Origin: Candidatus Desulfobulbus rimicarensis
GTDB lineage: Bacteria; Desulfobacterota; Desulfobulbia; Desulfobulbales; Desulfobulbaceae
Reading direction: 5' to 3'
Length of the DNA stretch: 46,381 bases
Assembly: GCA_008633435.1 (NCBI GenBank)
Contig: RKSL01000079.1
Coordinates: 1 to 46,381 of the forward strand
Below are positions 17,112 through 25,627 of this stretch, piece after piece; the first letter of the stretch is position 1; each line of letters opens with the position of its first letter. A model generated the notes under the pieces. It was not told the origin of the DNA. It saw only the letters and a list, made by a program, of their open reading frames with translations, and did no database searches. Made by a program: the position numbers and the translations under genes.

Positions 17112-17825
17112 ATGTTTGATTATAAAGAATGTATTCCCTGGTTACGAAAACCTCATCCTGCCCTTGTCAAAAATCGAGAACTCTTTGCCGATTTCAATCA
17201 GGGACGGCCCCTGCATGAGTACACCTTTGTTGTCTGCGACACTGAACTCACCGGGCTCAATAAGCGAAAGGATGAAATTATTTCCATTGGCGCCGTGCGA
17301 ATCGTTAATTTACAGGTAGAGCTTTGCCAGACATTTCATCGCTATATCCAGCCTAAAAATATCGACCCCAACCAGGCGACTCTGGTACACCGGATTACCC
17401 CGCAAGAGCTGAAAGCGGCCCCACCCATGGATGAAGTCCTGCCGGAGTTTGTTGAGTTTTGTGGTGATGCATTAATTGTCGGCCATTTTGTCGGTATTGA
17501 TATGCATTTTCTGGGTAAGGCAGCCCGCAAAAGTCTGGGCGGAATGATTTCCAATCCCAGTGTTGATACGATGCGCCTTGCCCGTGGTTATGAAGAAGCC
17601 AAATGTGTTGATTTTTATGGAAATTGCGATCAGTCACAATCTTATAATCTTGATGTGCTTTCTGAGCAGTTTAACTTGCCCCGGTTCAAACCACACGATG
17701 CCCTGGAAGATGCCCTGCAGACGGCCTATCTTTTCTTGTATTTGATAAAAAAATTTAAACATGGCGGTATCAAAACTCTCAAAGAACTTTATCTTGCAGG
17801 GCGAATAAGGGGGTTGATGTCGTAG
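17112..17825 (+). CDS. DnaQ-like 3'-5' exonuclease (DEDDh)
   Basis: This 237-residue protein has one exonuclease domain of the DNA polymerase III epsilon type. The acidic motifs are present: D43 and E45 in VVCDTELTGL, D130 in VGHFVGIDMHFL, and H195/D200 in HDALEDALQTAYLF. A 38-residue N-terminal extension rich in aromatic residues precedes the domain. It follows the DUF294 gene with one base between. This pairing is a recurrent one in proteobacteria, where the exonuclease may act on RNA or on small nucleotide signals instead of replication errors; the actual substrate cannot be read here. Confidence 0.85.
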   Translation: MFDYKECIPWLRKPHPALVKNRELFADFNQGRPLHEYTFVVCDTELTGLNKRKDEIISIGAVRIVNLQVELCQTFHRYIQPKNIDPNQATLVHRITPQELKAAPPMDEVLPEFVEFCGDALIVGHFVGIDMHFLGKAARKSLGGMISNPSVDTMRLARGYEEAKCVDFYGNCDQSQSYNLDVLSEQFNLPRFKPHDALEDALQTAYLFLYLIKKFKHGGIKTLKELYLAGRIRGLMS

Positions 17826-17970
17826 GGTACGATACCATCGTGAAAATAAAGTATTTATTTTTTTTCTCGTCTTACTGGCGCAAGAGTTTGCTGTTGCATT
17901 TACTGGTTGTTTTTTTGCGTCAGTCGTTTTGCTCTTTTGTCCGCTACAGGCGACACTTCGACCTATTTTC

Positions 17971-17999
17971 TTGACAGAGAACTGTTGAAAAAGTATAAA
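17971..17999 (+). promoter_or_regulatory. Strong sigma-70-type promoter for the DUF4212-symporter pair
   Basis: TTGACA at 17971, a 17-base spacer and TATAAA at 17994 form a near-consensus housekeeping promoter. The expected start point is about 18006, which is immediately before a terminator-like hairpin (18007-18032). It lies 107 bases upstream of the DUF4212 start. Confidence 0.8.
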
Positions 18000-18006
18000 A
18001 CTTGCC

Positions 18007-18032
18007 AGCTGAATTCCCATTCAGCTTTTTTT
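18007..18032 (+). terminator. Terminator or attenuator just after the promoter
   Basis: AGCTGAA and TTCAGCT form a 7-bp stem with a 6-base loop, directly followed by seven T. It could end the DUF294-exonuclease transcript arriving from upstream, or act as an attenuator on the transcript starting at about 18006. The overlap with the start point is unusual and is reported as a finding. Confidence 0.65.
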
Positions 18033-18105
18033 GTTTATTGAGAAACCCTAATTTTCAAGTGGAACAACCAGGGGTGTTCCCTAAATATTTAGAGGAGGAT
18101 TGTAT

Positions 18106-18366
18106 ATGAGTAGTGATTCCGGTGGCGAATACTGGAAGGCAAATATCCGGTTGGTTCTTGGATGTCTGGTCGTCTGGTTTGTCGTTTCTTATGGGTGTGG
18201 TATTTTGCTTGCCCCCGCGTTGAACAGTATCCATATTCTGGGCGGCTATCCGCTCGGGTTCTGGTTTGCTCAGCAGGGTTCAATTTATACCTTTGTTGTG
18301 CTCATCTTTTTCTACGCCTGGCGTATGAATCAGTTAGATAAAAAATTCGGTGTCCAGGAAGACTAA
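18106..18366 (+). CDS. DUF4212 small subunit of a solute:sodium symporter
   Basis: This 86-residue membrane protein has two helices (about 15-40 and 55-80) and the family features YWKANIRLVL near the N terminus, PLGFWFAQQGS in the middle and FFYAWRMNQLDKKF at the end. DUF4212 proteins are the constant small partners of VC_2705-type sodium:solute symporters. ATG at 18106 is preferred to the in-frame TTG at 18100 because AGAGGAGGA ends about seven bases before it. The symporter gene starts 12 bases downstream. Confidence 0.9.
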   Translation: MSSDSGGEYWKANIRLVLGCLVVWFVVSYGCGILLAPALNSIHILGGYPLGFWFAQQGSIYTFVVLIFFYAWRMNQLDKKFGVQED

Positions 18367-18378
18367 GGAGGGAAACTG

Positions 18379-20205
18379 ATGAGTTTACAGTTAATGACGT
18401 ATCTTGTTGTCGGGGCCACTTTTGGCCTCTATATTTTCATTGCCATCAAGGCCAGGGCAGCCACAACCGGTGAGTTCTATGTTGCCGGTAAAGGTGTGCA
18501 TCCTGTGCTTAACGGTATGGCGACCGGTGCTGACTGGATGTCTGCGGCATCGTTTATCTCCATGGCCGGTCTCATTGCCTTTAAAGGCTATGATGCCTCT
18601 GTTTTTCTGATGGGTTGGACTGGTGGGTATTGTCTGCTCGCTATGCTTTTGGCTCCGTATCTTCGGAAGTATGGTAAATTTACCGTACCTGAGTTCATTG
18701 GTGATCGTTACTATTCCAATGTTGCCCGTGTCGTAGCCGTTATTTGCCTGATTACCGCATCGCTGACCTATGTTATCGGTCAGATGAAAGGTATTGGTGT
18801 TGCCTTTTCCCGTTTCCTTGAGCTGCCCTTTGAAACAGGGCTGTTTGTGGGGATGGCCATCGTGTTCTTTTACGCGGTATTGGGTGGTATGAAAGGTGTA
18901 ACATATACGCAGATAGCGCAGTACTGCGTTCTGATCTTTGCCTACACCGTACCGGCGGTTTTCATTTCGCTGCACCTGACAGGTACCCCCGTTCCGCAGC
19001 TTGGTCTTGGGGCGCACATGGGTGGTGATCCAAACAATTTGTTCCTGCTGGACAAACTGGATAAAACCCTGGTTGATCTGGGGTTTCATGAGTACACCCT
19101 GCAAAAGGGGAATACCTTGAATATTTTCCTGTATACCCTGTCTCTTATGATTGGTACTGCAGGTCTGCCCCATGTTATTACCCGTTTCTTTACTGTTCCC
19201 AAAGTAAAAGATGCGCGTTCTTCAGTGGGCTGGTCACTGGTATTTATCGCGATTCTCTACACCACGGCACCTGCTGTTGGTGCCATGGCACGACTGAACC
19301 TGATGGAAACCATTCATCCCACAACCGGCGCTGAGGCTAATAAATTTATTAAATACCAAGACACCCCAAGTTGGTTTAAAAATTGGGAAGGTACTCATTT
19401 ACTGGTTTGGGTAGATAAAAATAATGATGGTCGGATTGATTATGCAGCGGGAGATCCTTTTAAAGGAAAACCAGATGTCCTTAAAGATGAAAGTGGTAAG
19501 GATAAGAGAGGTGCATTGGGGCAACTGTTAGTGAAAAATGAACTCAAAACTAATAAGAATGAGCTTTATGTTGACAAAGATATCATGGTTCTTGCCAACC
19601 CGGAAATCGCCAAGCTGCCGAACTGGGTCATTGCCCTTGTTGCTGCCGGTGGTATCGCTGCGGCACTTTCTACGGCTGCAGGTCTGTTACTGGCAATTTC
19701 CTCGTCAATTTCCCATGACCTGCTCAAGGGGATTGTTGCCCCGAACATGTCTGATAAAGCCGAGCTCATGGCCGGACGTATCGCCATGGCCGGTGCTATT
19801 TGCGTGGCCGGGTATTTCGGTCTGCATCCTCCGGGATTTGCTGCCCAGGTTGTCGCCCTTGCCTTTGGTCTGGCTGCATCCTCTATTTTCCCTGCCCTGA
19901 TGATGGGTATTTTTGTAAAACGGGTGAATAATATTGGCGCTGTTCTTGGTATGTTGTCAGGGCTTGGTATTACCCTGGTGTATATCTTCTGGTTTAAAGG
20001 CTGGTTCTTTATTCCCGGGACAGCCATGGCTGCCAACACCCCTGCAAACTGGTTCCTGGGTATTGCTCCGGAAGCCTTTGGTGCCGTAGGTGCCTTGGTG
20101 AACTTTATTGTCGCCTATGTAATTTCCGGTATTACTCCTGCCCCACCTGAGCATATCCAGCATCTTGTTGAGGATATCCGTGTTCCTGGTGTAGTCAGGC
20201 GATAA
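18379..20205 (+). CDS. Sodium:solute symporter, VC_2705/ActP-like, probably acetate uptake
   Basis: This 608-residue inner-membrane protein has the SSS fold of about 13-14 helices, with GEFYVAGKGVHPVLNGMATGADWMSAASF cut by helix 2 (residues 31-59). A hydrophilic loop of roughly 100 residues (310-415) contains D346-KNNDG-RID, an EF-hand-like calcium-binding pattern, and lies between two membrane blocks. Context (acs, DUF294 protein, DUF4212) points to acetate or another small carboxylate; the substrate is inferred. AAGGAGGG precedes the ATG and a strong terminator follows the gene. The DNA of the loop is clearly richer in A and T than the rest of the gene. Confidence 0.9.
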   Translation: MSLQLMTYLVVGATFGLYIFIAIKARAATTGEFYVAGKGVHPVLNGMATGADWMSAASFISMAGLIAFKGYDASVFLMGWTGGYCLLAMLLAPYLRKYGKFTVPEFIGDRYYSNVARVVAVICLITASLTYVIGQMKGIGVAFSRFLELPFETGLFVGMAIVFFYAVLGGMKGVTYTQIAQYCVLIFAYTVPAVFISLHLTGTPVPQLGLGAHMGGDPNNLFLLDKLDKTLVDLGFHEYTLQKGNTLNIFLYTLSLMIGTAGLPHVITRFFTVPKVKDARSSVGWSLVFIAILYTTAPAVGAMARLNLMETIHPTTGAEANKFIKYQDTPSWFKNWEGTHLLVWVDKNNDGRIDYAAGDPFKGKPDVLKDESGKDKRGALGQLLVKNELKTNKNELYVDKDIMVLANPEIAKLPNWVIALVAAGGIAAALSTAAGLLLAISSSISHDLLKGIVAPNMSDKAELMAGRIAMAGAICVAGYFGLHPPGFAAQVVALAFGLAASSIFPALMMGIFVKRVNNIGAVLGMLSGLGITLVYIFWFKGWFFIPGTAMAANTPANWFLGIAPEAFGAVGALVNFIVAYVISGITPAPPEHIQHLVEDIRVPGVVRR

Positions 20206-20253
20206 ACATTTTTTTCTGGCTCGAATTTACCAGAGAGATAATGTTGGAGTTTT

Positions 20254-20291
20254 CGGCGTCTCTGCCTTCAGGCAGAGACGCCGTTTTTTTT
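20254..20291 (+). terminator. Rho-independent terminator of the symporter operon
   Basis: CGGCGTCTCTGCC pairs perfectly with GGCAGAGACGCCG around a TTCA loop and is followed by eight T. It begins 49 bases after the symporter stop. Confidence 0.95.
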
Positions 20292-20405
20292 GCTGATCGT
20301 GACAGAAACGGTGTCTATTGGTGTCCATCCGTGGTTTTCTGTTGCAAAAACGTGCTATGACCACTAAATAGCCGGTATCCTGTTTTTGTAGAAAAGAGAG
20401 AGCCA

Positions 20406-20969
20406 ATGATCAAAGAACCCTATTTTTTACGTCCAGAGCAGTGTTGTCTTTATGTGGTCGATCCCCAGGAACGGCTCATGGCGCATATCCATGGCGCGAA
20501 AGCGGTGATAAAAAATATCACCCTGATGATTCATCTGTCCAGGACGCTTGATATACCCATTATTGCCAACACCCAGTATGCCAAAGGGATAGGGCCGATT
20601 GTGCCTGAGCTTGCTGCTCTGCTTGAGGATGTTCCCTGTCTGGATAAAACAGAATTTAACGGACTGGCAAATCCGGCTGTTCGTGAGGAGTTTACCCGTC
20701 TCTCATCGGTTGTGGATACGGTCTTGCTTTGTGGTGTAGAGAGTCACATCTGTATTTATCAGACAGCAGTGGGGGCATTGCAGGCCGGTTATAATGTTCG
20801 GGTGGTTGCAGATGGTGTTTCGTCGCGTACTTCTGAAAATGACAGTCTTGGTAAGCATCGGCTCCGTGAACTGGGGGTCGTGGTTGCGCCGGCAGAAATG
20901 ATTATTTATGAACTGCTGCAAAAAGCAGGAACAGACGATTTTTCGTCCATGTTACCCTATTTGAAATAA
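20406..20969 (+). CDS. Isochorismatase-like cysteine hydrolase
   Basis: This 187-residue cytoplasmic hydrolase of the isochorismatase superfamily has the complete catalytic triad: D19 in YVVDPQERL, K81 in LDKTEFNG and C116 in CGVESHICIYQTA. The SRT...E region at about residues 140-145 (SSRTSENDSLG) is the usual final signature. The superfamily includes nicotinamidases, N-carbamoyl hydrolases and proteins of unknown substrate such as YcaC; this one lacks enough detail to choose. GAGAGAG precedes the ATG. It is flanked by the symporter terminator and the second MITE, so it is probably monocistronic. Confidence 0.85.
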   Translation: MIKEPYFLRPEQCCLYVVDPQERLMAHIHGAKAVIKNITLMIHLSRTLDIPIIANTQYAKGIGPIVPELAALLEDVPCLDKTEFNGLANPAVREEFTRLSSVVDTVLLCGVESHICIYQTAVGALQAGYNVRVVADGVSSRTSENDSLGKHRLRELGVVVAPAEMIIYELLQKAGTDDFSSMLPYLK

Positions 20970-21002
20970 CGATTGCCGGCAGGAGCCTGCAAACACTAGG
21001 TA

Positions 21003-21162
21003 GTGCCTGTCCCAAAATGGTCTTTTTGTCCGATCTCTGCGTCATGCTCAAAAAATAATGCTGGGAATATCCGGCCTGCGCTTATTTTTTCCGCAATCCT
21101 CGGAGTCTCCCGTCAGTCGCTTACCTGACCTCGAACAAAAATCCTCATTTTTGGACAGACAC
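21003..21162. mobile_element. 160-bp MITE, copy 2
   Basis: It is nearly identical to 1973-2133, with inverted ends GTGCCTGTCCCAAAATG and, reading inward from the right, GTGTCTGTCCAAAAATG (two mismatches). It is flanked by TAGGTA at 20997-21002 and 21163-21168. Differences between the copies are a few substitutions plus a small change near the CCCGTAGAGCGG/CCCGTCAGTCGC segment. It encodes nothing. It lies between the isochorismatase-like gene and alaS, 46 bases before the alaS start. Confidence 0.88.
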
Positions 21163-21180
21163 TAGGTAATTTTCTATCTT
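21151..21180 (+). promoter_or_regulatory. Possible hybrid promoter at the MITE-alaS junction
   Basis: TTGGAC at 21151, inside the right end of the MITE, and TATCTT at 21175, in the flanking DNA, are 18 bases apart and could form a weak sigma-70 promoter for alaS. Both hexamers are only moderate matches. No better promoter was seen between the MITE and the alaS start. Confidence 0.25.
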
Positions 21181-21208
21181 CTTTTCCAATTAATACTTTT
21201 AATAATTT

Positions 21209-23863
21209 ATGAACGGTAACGAAATTCGCGCACGTTTTTTACAGTACTTTGCCGACAAAGGACACACTGTTGTCGATTCTTCTTCACTTGTCCCCCATGA
21301 TGACCCAACCCTGCTTTTTGCCAATGCCGGTATGAATCAATTTAAGCGGGTATTCATGGGTGAGGAACAGCGCGAATACAATCGTGCTGTTACCTCCCAG
21401 CGATGTGTCAGGGCCGGTGGCAAGCATAATGATCTCGAAAATGTGGGATATACAGCGCGTCATCATACCTTTTTTGAAATGCTGGGTAATTTCTCTTTTG
21501 GTGATTATTTCAAAAAAGAGGCCATCGCCTTTGCCTGGGATTTTTTAACCAGAGAACTCGGCATTGACCCGCAACAACTCTGGGTTTCTGTTTATGAAGA
21601 TGATGATGAGGCCTTTGCCCTCTGGGAAGATGTGAAGGAGCTGCCACCGGGCAGGATTGTCCGGCTGGGTGCTTCGGAAAATTTCTGGTCCATGGGTGAT
21701 ACCGGCCCTTGCGGGCCCTGTTCAGAAATTCATATAGACCTGGGGCCGGAAGTGGGATGTGACCGACCTGACTGCGCTGTGGGCTGCGACTGCGACCGTT
21801 ATCTTGAGTTGTGGAATTTGGTGTTCATGCAGTTTTACAAAGATGAATCGGGCACAACTCCACTCCCCAAGCCTTCTATTGATACCGGCATGGGGCTTGA
21901 ACGTGTTGCCGCCGTTCTTCAGGGCAAATTCAACAATTTTGATTCCGATCTCTTTCAACCGATTATTGGCCGACTGGAAGAACAGTCTGGTAAAAAATAT
22001 GGCACCAGCACCACTGTTGATGTTGCCATGAGGGTTATTGCCGACCATGCCCGGGCAACAACGTTTCTGGTGGCCGATGGTGTGCTGCCCTCCAATGAGG
22101 GGCGTGGTTATGTGCTCAGGCGTATCATGCGTCGTGCCATTCGATACGGACGAACACTGGGGTTGAATAATGCGTTTTTCGCCTCAACCTGCAGGGCTGT
22201 TACCGGGTGCATGGGAGAGGCATACCCACATTTGATTGATGCATCCAGCCTGCTTGATAAAATTGTCAATAATGAGGAAAGCCGTTTTGGTGAAACACTT
22301 GATCATGGTCTGGCTATGCTTGAGGCCGAGATAGCCCGGTTACAGGATGAAAAAAGCTCCGACAAGGGGATTTCCGGCGATTTTATTTTTAAACTCTATG
22401 ATACCTATGGATTCCCGGTGGACATTGTCCGGGATATAGCCCTAGAAAAAGGGATCGGCTTTGATCAGCAGGGGTTTAACGCGGCCATGGAAAAAGCCCG
22501 TGAACTCTCCCGCAGCCAGAGTAAGACAGCAGGGTTTGCCGAACTTCCTCCGGGCGTTGTTGCCCTTCTTGAGCAGGGGATGCAGTCAACATTTATCGGC
22601 TATGAAGGGCTTAGCAATGAATCGGTTATCAAGGGGATCATCAACGAGCAGGGAGAGCTGGTCGATGAAGCCGGAGCAGGTGACAGGGTGCAGTTGTTCT
22701 GCCCGAACACACCTTTTTACGCAGAAGCAGGCGGGCAGGTTGGTGATACTGGCGTGATCAGTTCTCCAGCTGGAGCGTTTGCCGTTGAGTCAACTCGGGT
22801 TGCTGCCGAGGGACTGGTGTTGCATAGCGGTGTGGTGACATCAGGAGGGGTCAGCCTTGACCAGGAAGTAGTGCTTGAGGTTGATGATAACAGAGCAGCT
22901 ACAACCATTAACCATACAGCGACCCATCTCCTTCAGGCAGCGATGAAAGAAATCCTTGGAGATCATGTTAAACAGGCAGGGTCTCAGGTTCGTCCAACGC
23001 GGCTCCGGTTTGACTTCACCCATTTCTCCCCGTTGACGGCGCAGGAAATTATCGCTATAGAACAAAGGGTTAATGAGGAAATTCGCAAAAATACGCAGGT
23101 GAAGACCGTACTGCTCTCCCGGGATGAAGCCATAGCCGGTGGTGCCACGGCTCTGTTTGGTGAAAAGTACGGTGATGAAGTACGGGTGGTGAGTATAGAT
23201 GGTTTTTCCAAAGAGTTATGCGGTGGTACCCATGCTGCTGCAACCGGGGATATCGGTCTTTTTAAGATGATTTCAGAAACAGGCATCGCCGCCGGAGTTC
23301 GGCGTATTGAAGCTGTGACCGGAAAGGCTGCCCTGGACTGGGTACAAAATCTTGGGGCAAAGGCAGATCAGTTGGCTCAGTTACTTTCCGGATCATTTGA
23401 TGATGCCCCTGAGAAGGTAAGCGCGTTGCTTACACAGCAGAAAGAGTTGGAAAAAGAGATTGCTGCCTTAAATGCCTCCCAGGCGCTTTCCGGACTTGAC
23501 GAACTGCTTGCAGGCTCTGTCGATATTAGTGGTATTCGGGTTGTTTCCGGTCAAATATCTCTGGATTCCCCTAAAACTCTGCGTGAGGTAGGAGATAAAG
23601 TTCGTGATAAATTACCCAGTGGTATTGCCGTGTTAGGCGGTGAATTTGGCGGTAAAGCTGCCCTGCTTGCCCTGGTCAGCAAGGACCTGACCGCAAAGAT
23701 CAAGGCGGGACAGCTGGTTAAAGAAGTTGCGGCAATAGTCGGAGGGAAGGGCGGTGGCAGGCCGGATATGGCCCAGGCCGGAGGGCCGATGGCAGATAAA
23801 CTTCCCGAGGCAATGGACGCAGTGCCTGGTATTGTTGCAACGCTTACAGGAGTAGATGCATGA
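21209..23863 (+). CDS. alaS: Alanyl-tRNA synthetase
   Basis: This 884-residue cytoplasmic enzyme charges tRNA-Ala. The N-terminal class II catalytic domain includes FANAGMNQFK and SQRCVRAGGKHNDLENVG. The editing domain holds the zinc-site residues H569 and H573 (HTATH) and C671 and H675 (CGGTH). The C-terminal domain ends with the conserved GGKGGGRPDMAQAGG. Length is normal. The ATG at 21209 has no visible Shine-Dalgarno sequence and the MITE ends just 46 bases upstream. The stop overlaps the start of the ketosynthase gene by four bases (ATGA), so this housekeeping gene and the lipid cluster are probably translationally coupled. Confidence 0.97.
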   Translation: MNGNEIRARFLQYFADKGHTVVDSSSLVPHDDPTLLFANAGMNQFKRVFMGEEQREYNRAVTSQRCVRAGGKHNDLENVGYTARHHTFFEMLGNFSFGDYFKKEAIAFAWDFLTRELGIDPQQLWVSVYEDDDEAFALWEDVKELPPGRIVRLGASENFWSMGDTGPCGPCSEIHIDLGPEVGCDRPDCAVGCDCDRYLELWNLVFMQFYKDESGTTPLPKPSIDTGMGLERVAAVLQGKFNNFDSDLFQPIIGRLEEQSGKKYGTSTTVDVAMRVIADHARATTFLVADGVLPSNEGRGYVLRRIMRRAIRYGRTLGLNNAFFASTCRAVTGCMGEAYPHLIDASSLLDKIVNNEESRFGETLDHGLAMLEAEIARLQDEKSSDKGISGDFIFKLYDTYGFPVDIVRDIALEKGIGFDQQGFNAAMEKARELSRSQSKTAGFAELPPGVVALLEQGMQSTFIGYEGLSNESVIKGIINEQGELVDEAGAGDRVQLFCPNTPFYAEAGGQVGDTGVISSPAGAFAVESTRVAAEGLVLHSGVVTSGGVSLDQEVVLEVDDNRAATTINHTATHLLQAAMKEILGDHVKQAGSQVRPTRLRFDFTHFSPLTAQEIIAIEQRVNEEIRKNTQVKTVLLSRDEAIAGGATALFGEKYGDEVRVVSIDGFSKELCGGTHAAATGDIGLFKMISETGIAAGVRRIEAVTGKAALDWVQNLGAKADQLAQLLSGSFDDAPEKVSALLTQQKELEKEIAALNASQALSGLDELLAGSVDISGIRVVSGQISLDSPKTLREVGDKVRDKLPSGIAVLGGEFGGKAALLALVSKDLTAKIKAGQLVKEVAAIVGGKGGGRPDMAQAGGPMADKLPEAMDAVPGIVATLTGVDA

Positions 23864-25113
23864 GTGCTTTACCTGATTCAAGTCGTATCGTCATAACCGG
23901 AGTTGGTCTTACAGCCCCGGGTGGGGCAAATTCCCTGGCAGAGTTCAGAAAACGGGTGATTGCCGGTCAGAGTGGAATTTCTACTCTTGATCTGCGCTAT
24001 ATGGAGACTTCCCCAGCCGGTGTGTGTGATTTTCCTGAAACCAAATATCGCAAAAAAAAGGAAAATAAACGAGGCACCAGGGCAGGGTGCATCAGTGTGT
24101 ACTGTGCCTGTGAAGCCCTGGCTGATGCAGGGGTGGATTTCTCTGAATATGACCGGGCGCGCACCGGAGTGTATATCGGGCTGACTGAACACGGTACCGT
24201 TGAAACGGAGAACGAAGTCTATAATATCAAGCAGTTTGACTATAATGTGGACTATTGGACACATCACCATAATCCCCGGACTGTGCTTAATAATCCTGCC
24301 GGTGAAATCACCATGAAGCTGGGCATTACCGGGCCGCATTATTCTGTGGGTGCGGCTTGTGCAGCCGGAAATGCCGCTCTTATCCAGGGCAGCCAGATGC
24401 TCAGGCTTGATGAGGTCGATTTTGCCCTGTGCGGTGGCATTTCAGAGTGTACCGGTTCTTTTGGTATTTTTGCCAGTTTTCGAGCCCAGGGTGCGCTGGC
24501 AGAACATGCTGATCCAACCCGAGCCAGTCGTCCTTTTGATCGTGATCGTAATGGTATTGTTATTTCTGAGGGCGGCTGTGTCTTTACCCTTGAGCGTCTG
24601 GATAAAGCCCTTGCCCGGGGTGCAAAAATTTATGGAGAAATCGTCGGTCATGCCATGAATTCCGATGCCAGGGATTTTGTTCTTCCCTACGGCCCGCGGC
24701 AGACAGAGTGCATGCAGATGGCGCTTGATCGTGCCGGCATGAGTGCTGCTGATATCAGCATCATTAACACCCATGCCACCGGAACCAAACAGGGCGATAT
24801 TGAAGAATGTCGGGCAATCCGTGAGCTATTTGCCAACTGTCCGGAGACCCGGATCAATAATACCAAATCAATTATTGGCCATGCTATGGGTGCTGCCGGT
24901 GTACTTGAACTGGCTGCCAACCTGCCTTCATTTACCGATCATATGGTTCATCCGACAATCAATCTGGATACTCTTGATCCAGATTGTGAACTGCCCGGAC
25001 TGGTTGCCGGAAAAGCTGAGCAACTTGCGCAGGTGGATACCATTCTCAACAACTCGTTTGGCATGGTTGGCATTAATTCGGTGGTAATTGTCAAGAGATT
25101 TGTGGCAAAATAA
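23860..25113 (+). CDS. FabF-like beta-ketoacyl-ACP synthase
   Basis: This 417-residue condensing enzyme of the KAS I/II class extends acyl-ACP with malonyl-ACP. The catalytic set is complete: C167 in SVGAACAAGNAAL, H305 in INTHATGTKQGD, K336 and H341 in KSIIGHAMGAAG. The length fits FabF. The acyl-pocket region (residues 110-140, HGTVETENEVYNIKQFDYNV and following) is unusual and aromatic/histidine-rich, so its chain specificity may differ from a housekeeping FabF. It overlaps alaS by ATGA and is followed 77 bases on by a dedicated ACP, which suggests a specialised fatty-acid or polyene pathway and not general FAS II. Confidence 0.85.
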   Translation: MSALPDSSRIVITGVGLTAPGGANSLAEFRKRVIAGQSGISTLDLRYMETSPAGVCDFPETKYRKKKENKRGTRAGCISVYCACEALADAGVDFSEYDRARTGVYIGLTEHGTVETENEVYNIKQFDYNVDYWTHHHNPRTVLNNPAGEITMKLGITGPHYSVGAACAAGNAALIQGSQMLRLDEVDFALCGGISECTGSFGIFASFRAQGALAEHADPTRASRPFDRDRNGIVISEGGCVFTLERLDKALARGAKIYGEIVGHAMNSDARDFVLPYGPRQTECMQMALDRAGMSAADISIINTHATGTKQGDIEECRAIRELFANCPETRINNTKSIIGHAMGAAGVLELAANLPSFTDHMVHPTINLDTLDPDCELPGLVAGKAEQLAQVDTILNNSFGMVGINSVVIVKRFVAK

Positions 25114-25190
25114 AAGATTCTATGATAGTGTGGTCTGTTTCTGCAAAAATATAACCAGTTATTTGTTGTTTTTTATATAGAGGAACAGGC

Positions 25191-25442
25191 ATGACCCGTG
25201 ATGAAATCAAGGATGTTATCCTTGAAATTATTGAAGATATAGACGAAGACGCAGAGTTTGATGGTCTGGATGCGGATAAACCGCTCCGTGACCAGCTTGA
25301 TCTGGATTCCATGGATTTTCTTGATATTGTAATGGAGCTGCGCAAGCGGTATCAGCTGCAGATACCAGAAGAAGAATATCCGGAGCTTGCCACGTTAAAC
25401 AGTTGCGTGAACTATCTTGAGCCAAAATTGAAAGAGGCATAA
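25191..25442 (+). CDS. Acyl carrier protein (dedicated)
   Basis: This 83-residue acidic four-helix carrier has the phosphopantetheine attachment serine S40 in DQLDLDSMDFLDIV. It would hold the growing chain as a thioester. The sequence differs from a housekeeping AcpP, which normally has DSLDTVELVMALEEEF after the serine; here DSMDFLDIVMELRKRY is of the type found in specialised clusters. AGAGGAACAGGC precedes the ATG. Its place between ketosynthase and reductase/dehydratase genes marks a private carrier for this pathway. Confidence 0.9.
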   Translation: MTRDEIKDVILEIIEDIDEDAEFDGLDADKPLRDQLDLDSMDFLDIVMELRKRYQLQIPEEEYPELATLNSCVNYLEPKLKEA

Positions 25443-25489
25443 CGCGCATTGATGCAGCAGCCGTTCCGTCGTTGTCCCCATGATGGATC

Positions 25490-25627
25490 TTGCAGGAAAA
25501 ATACTCTTTTGTGGTGGCTATTGTCTCTTTTATCATTATTATCTGCGGCGTTCAGCCGCGTCAATCCGGCTTGGGAGGTTCAGGCTCCATTGCTCCTGAA
25601 ACCGGCATAAACATCTGGCCCCAATAG
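25490..25627 (+). CDS. Possible small one-helix membrane peptide
   Basis: A 45-residue frame begins at TTG (25490) and ends in TAG directly abutting the ATG of the next gene. It reads as a short polar start, a hydrophobic helix FVVAIVSFIIIICG and a Gly/Ser/Pro tail ending GINIWPQ. A cysteine follows the helix but the preceding residues are not a good lipobox. The start codon is weak and lacks a clear ribosome-binding site. Support comes mainly from the absence of a ribosome-binding site for the next gene, which would be explained by coupling. It could equally be chance. Confidence 0.3.
   Translation: MQEKYSFVVAIVSFIIIICGVQPRQSGLGGSGSIAPETGINIWPQ

Noticed and set aside
18391-19173. Open frame of 260 codons opposite the symporter gene
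   Set aside because: Antisense shadow of a clearly recognised transporter; no ribosome-binding site or family features.
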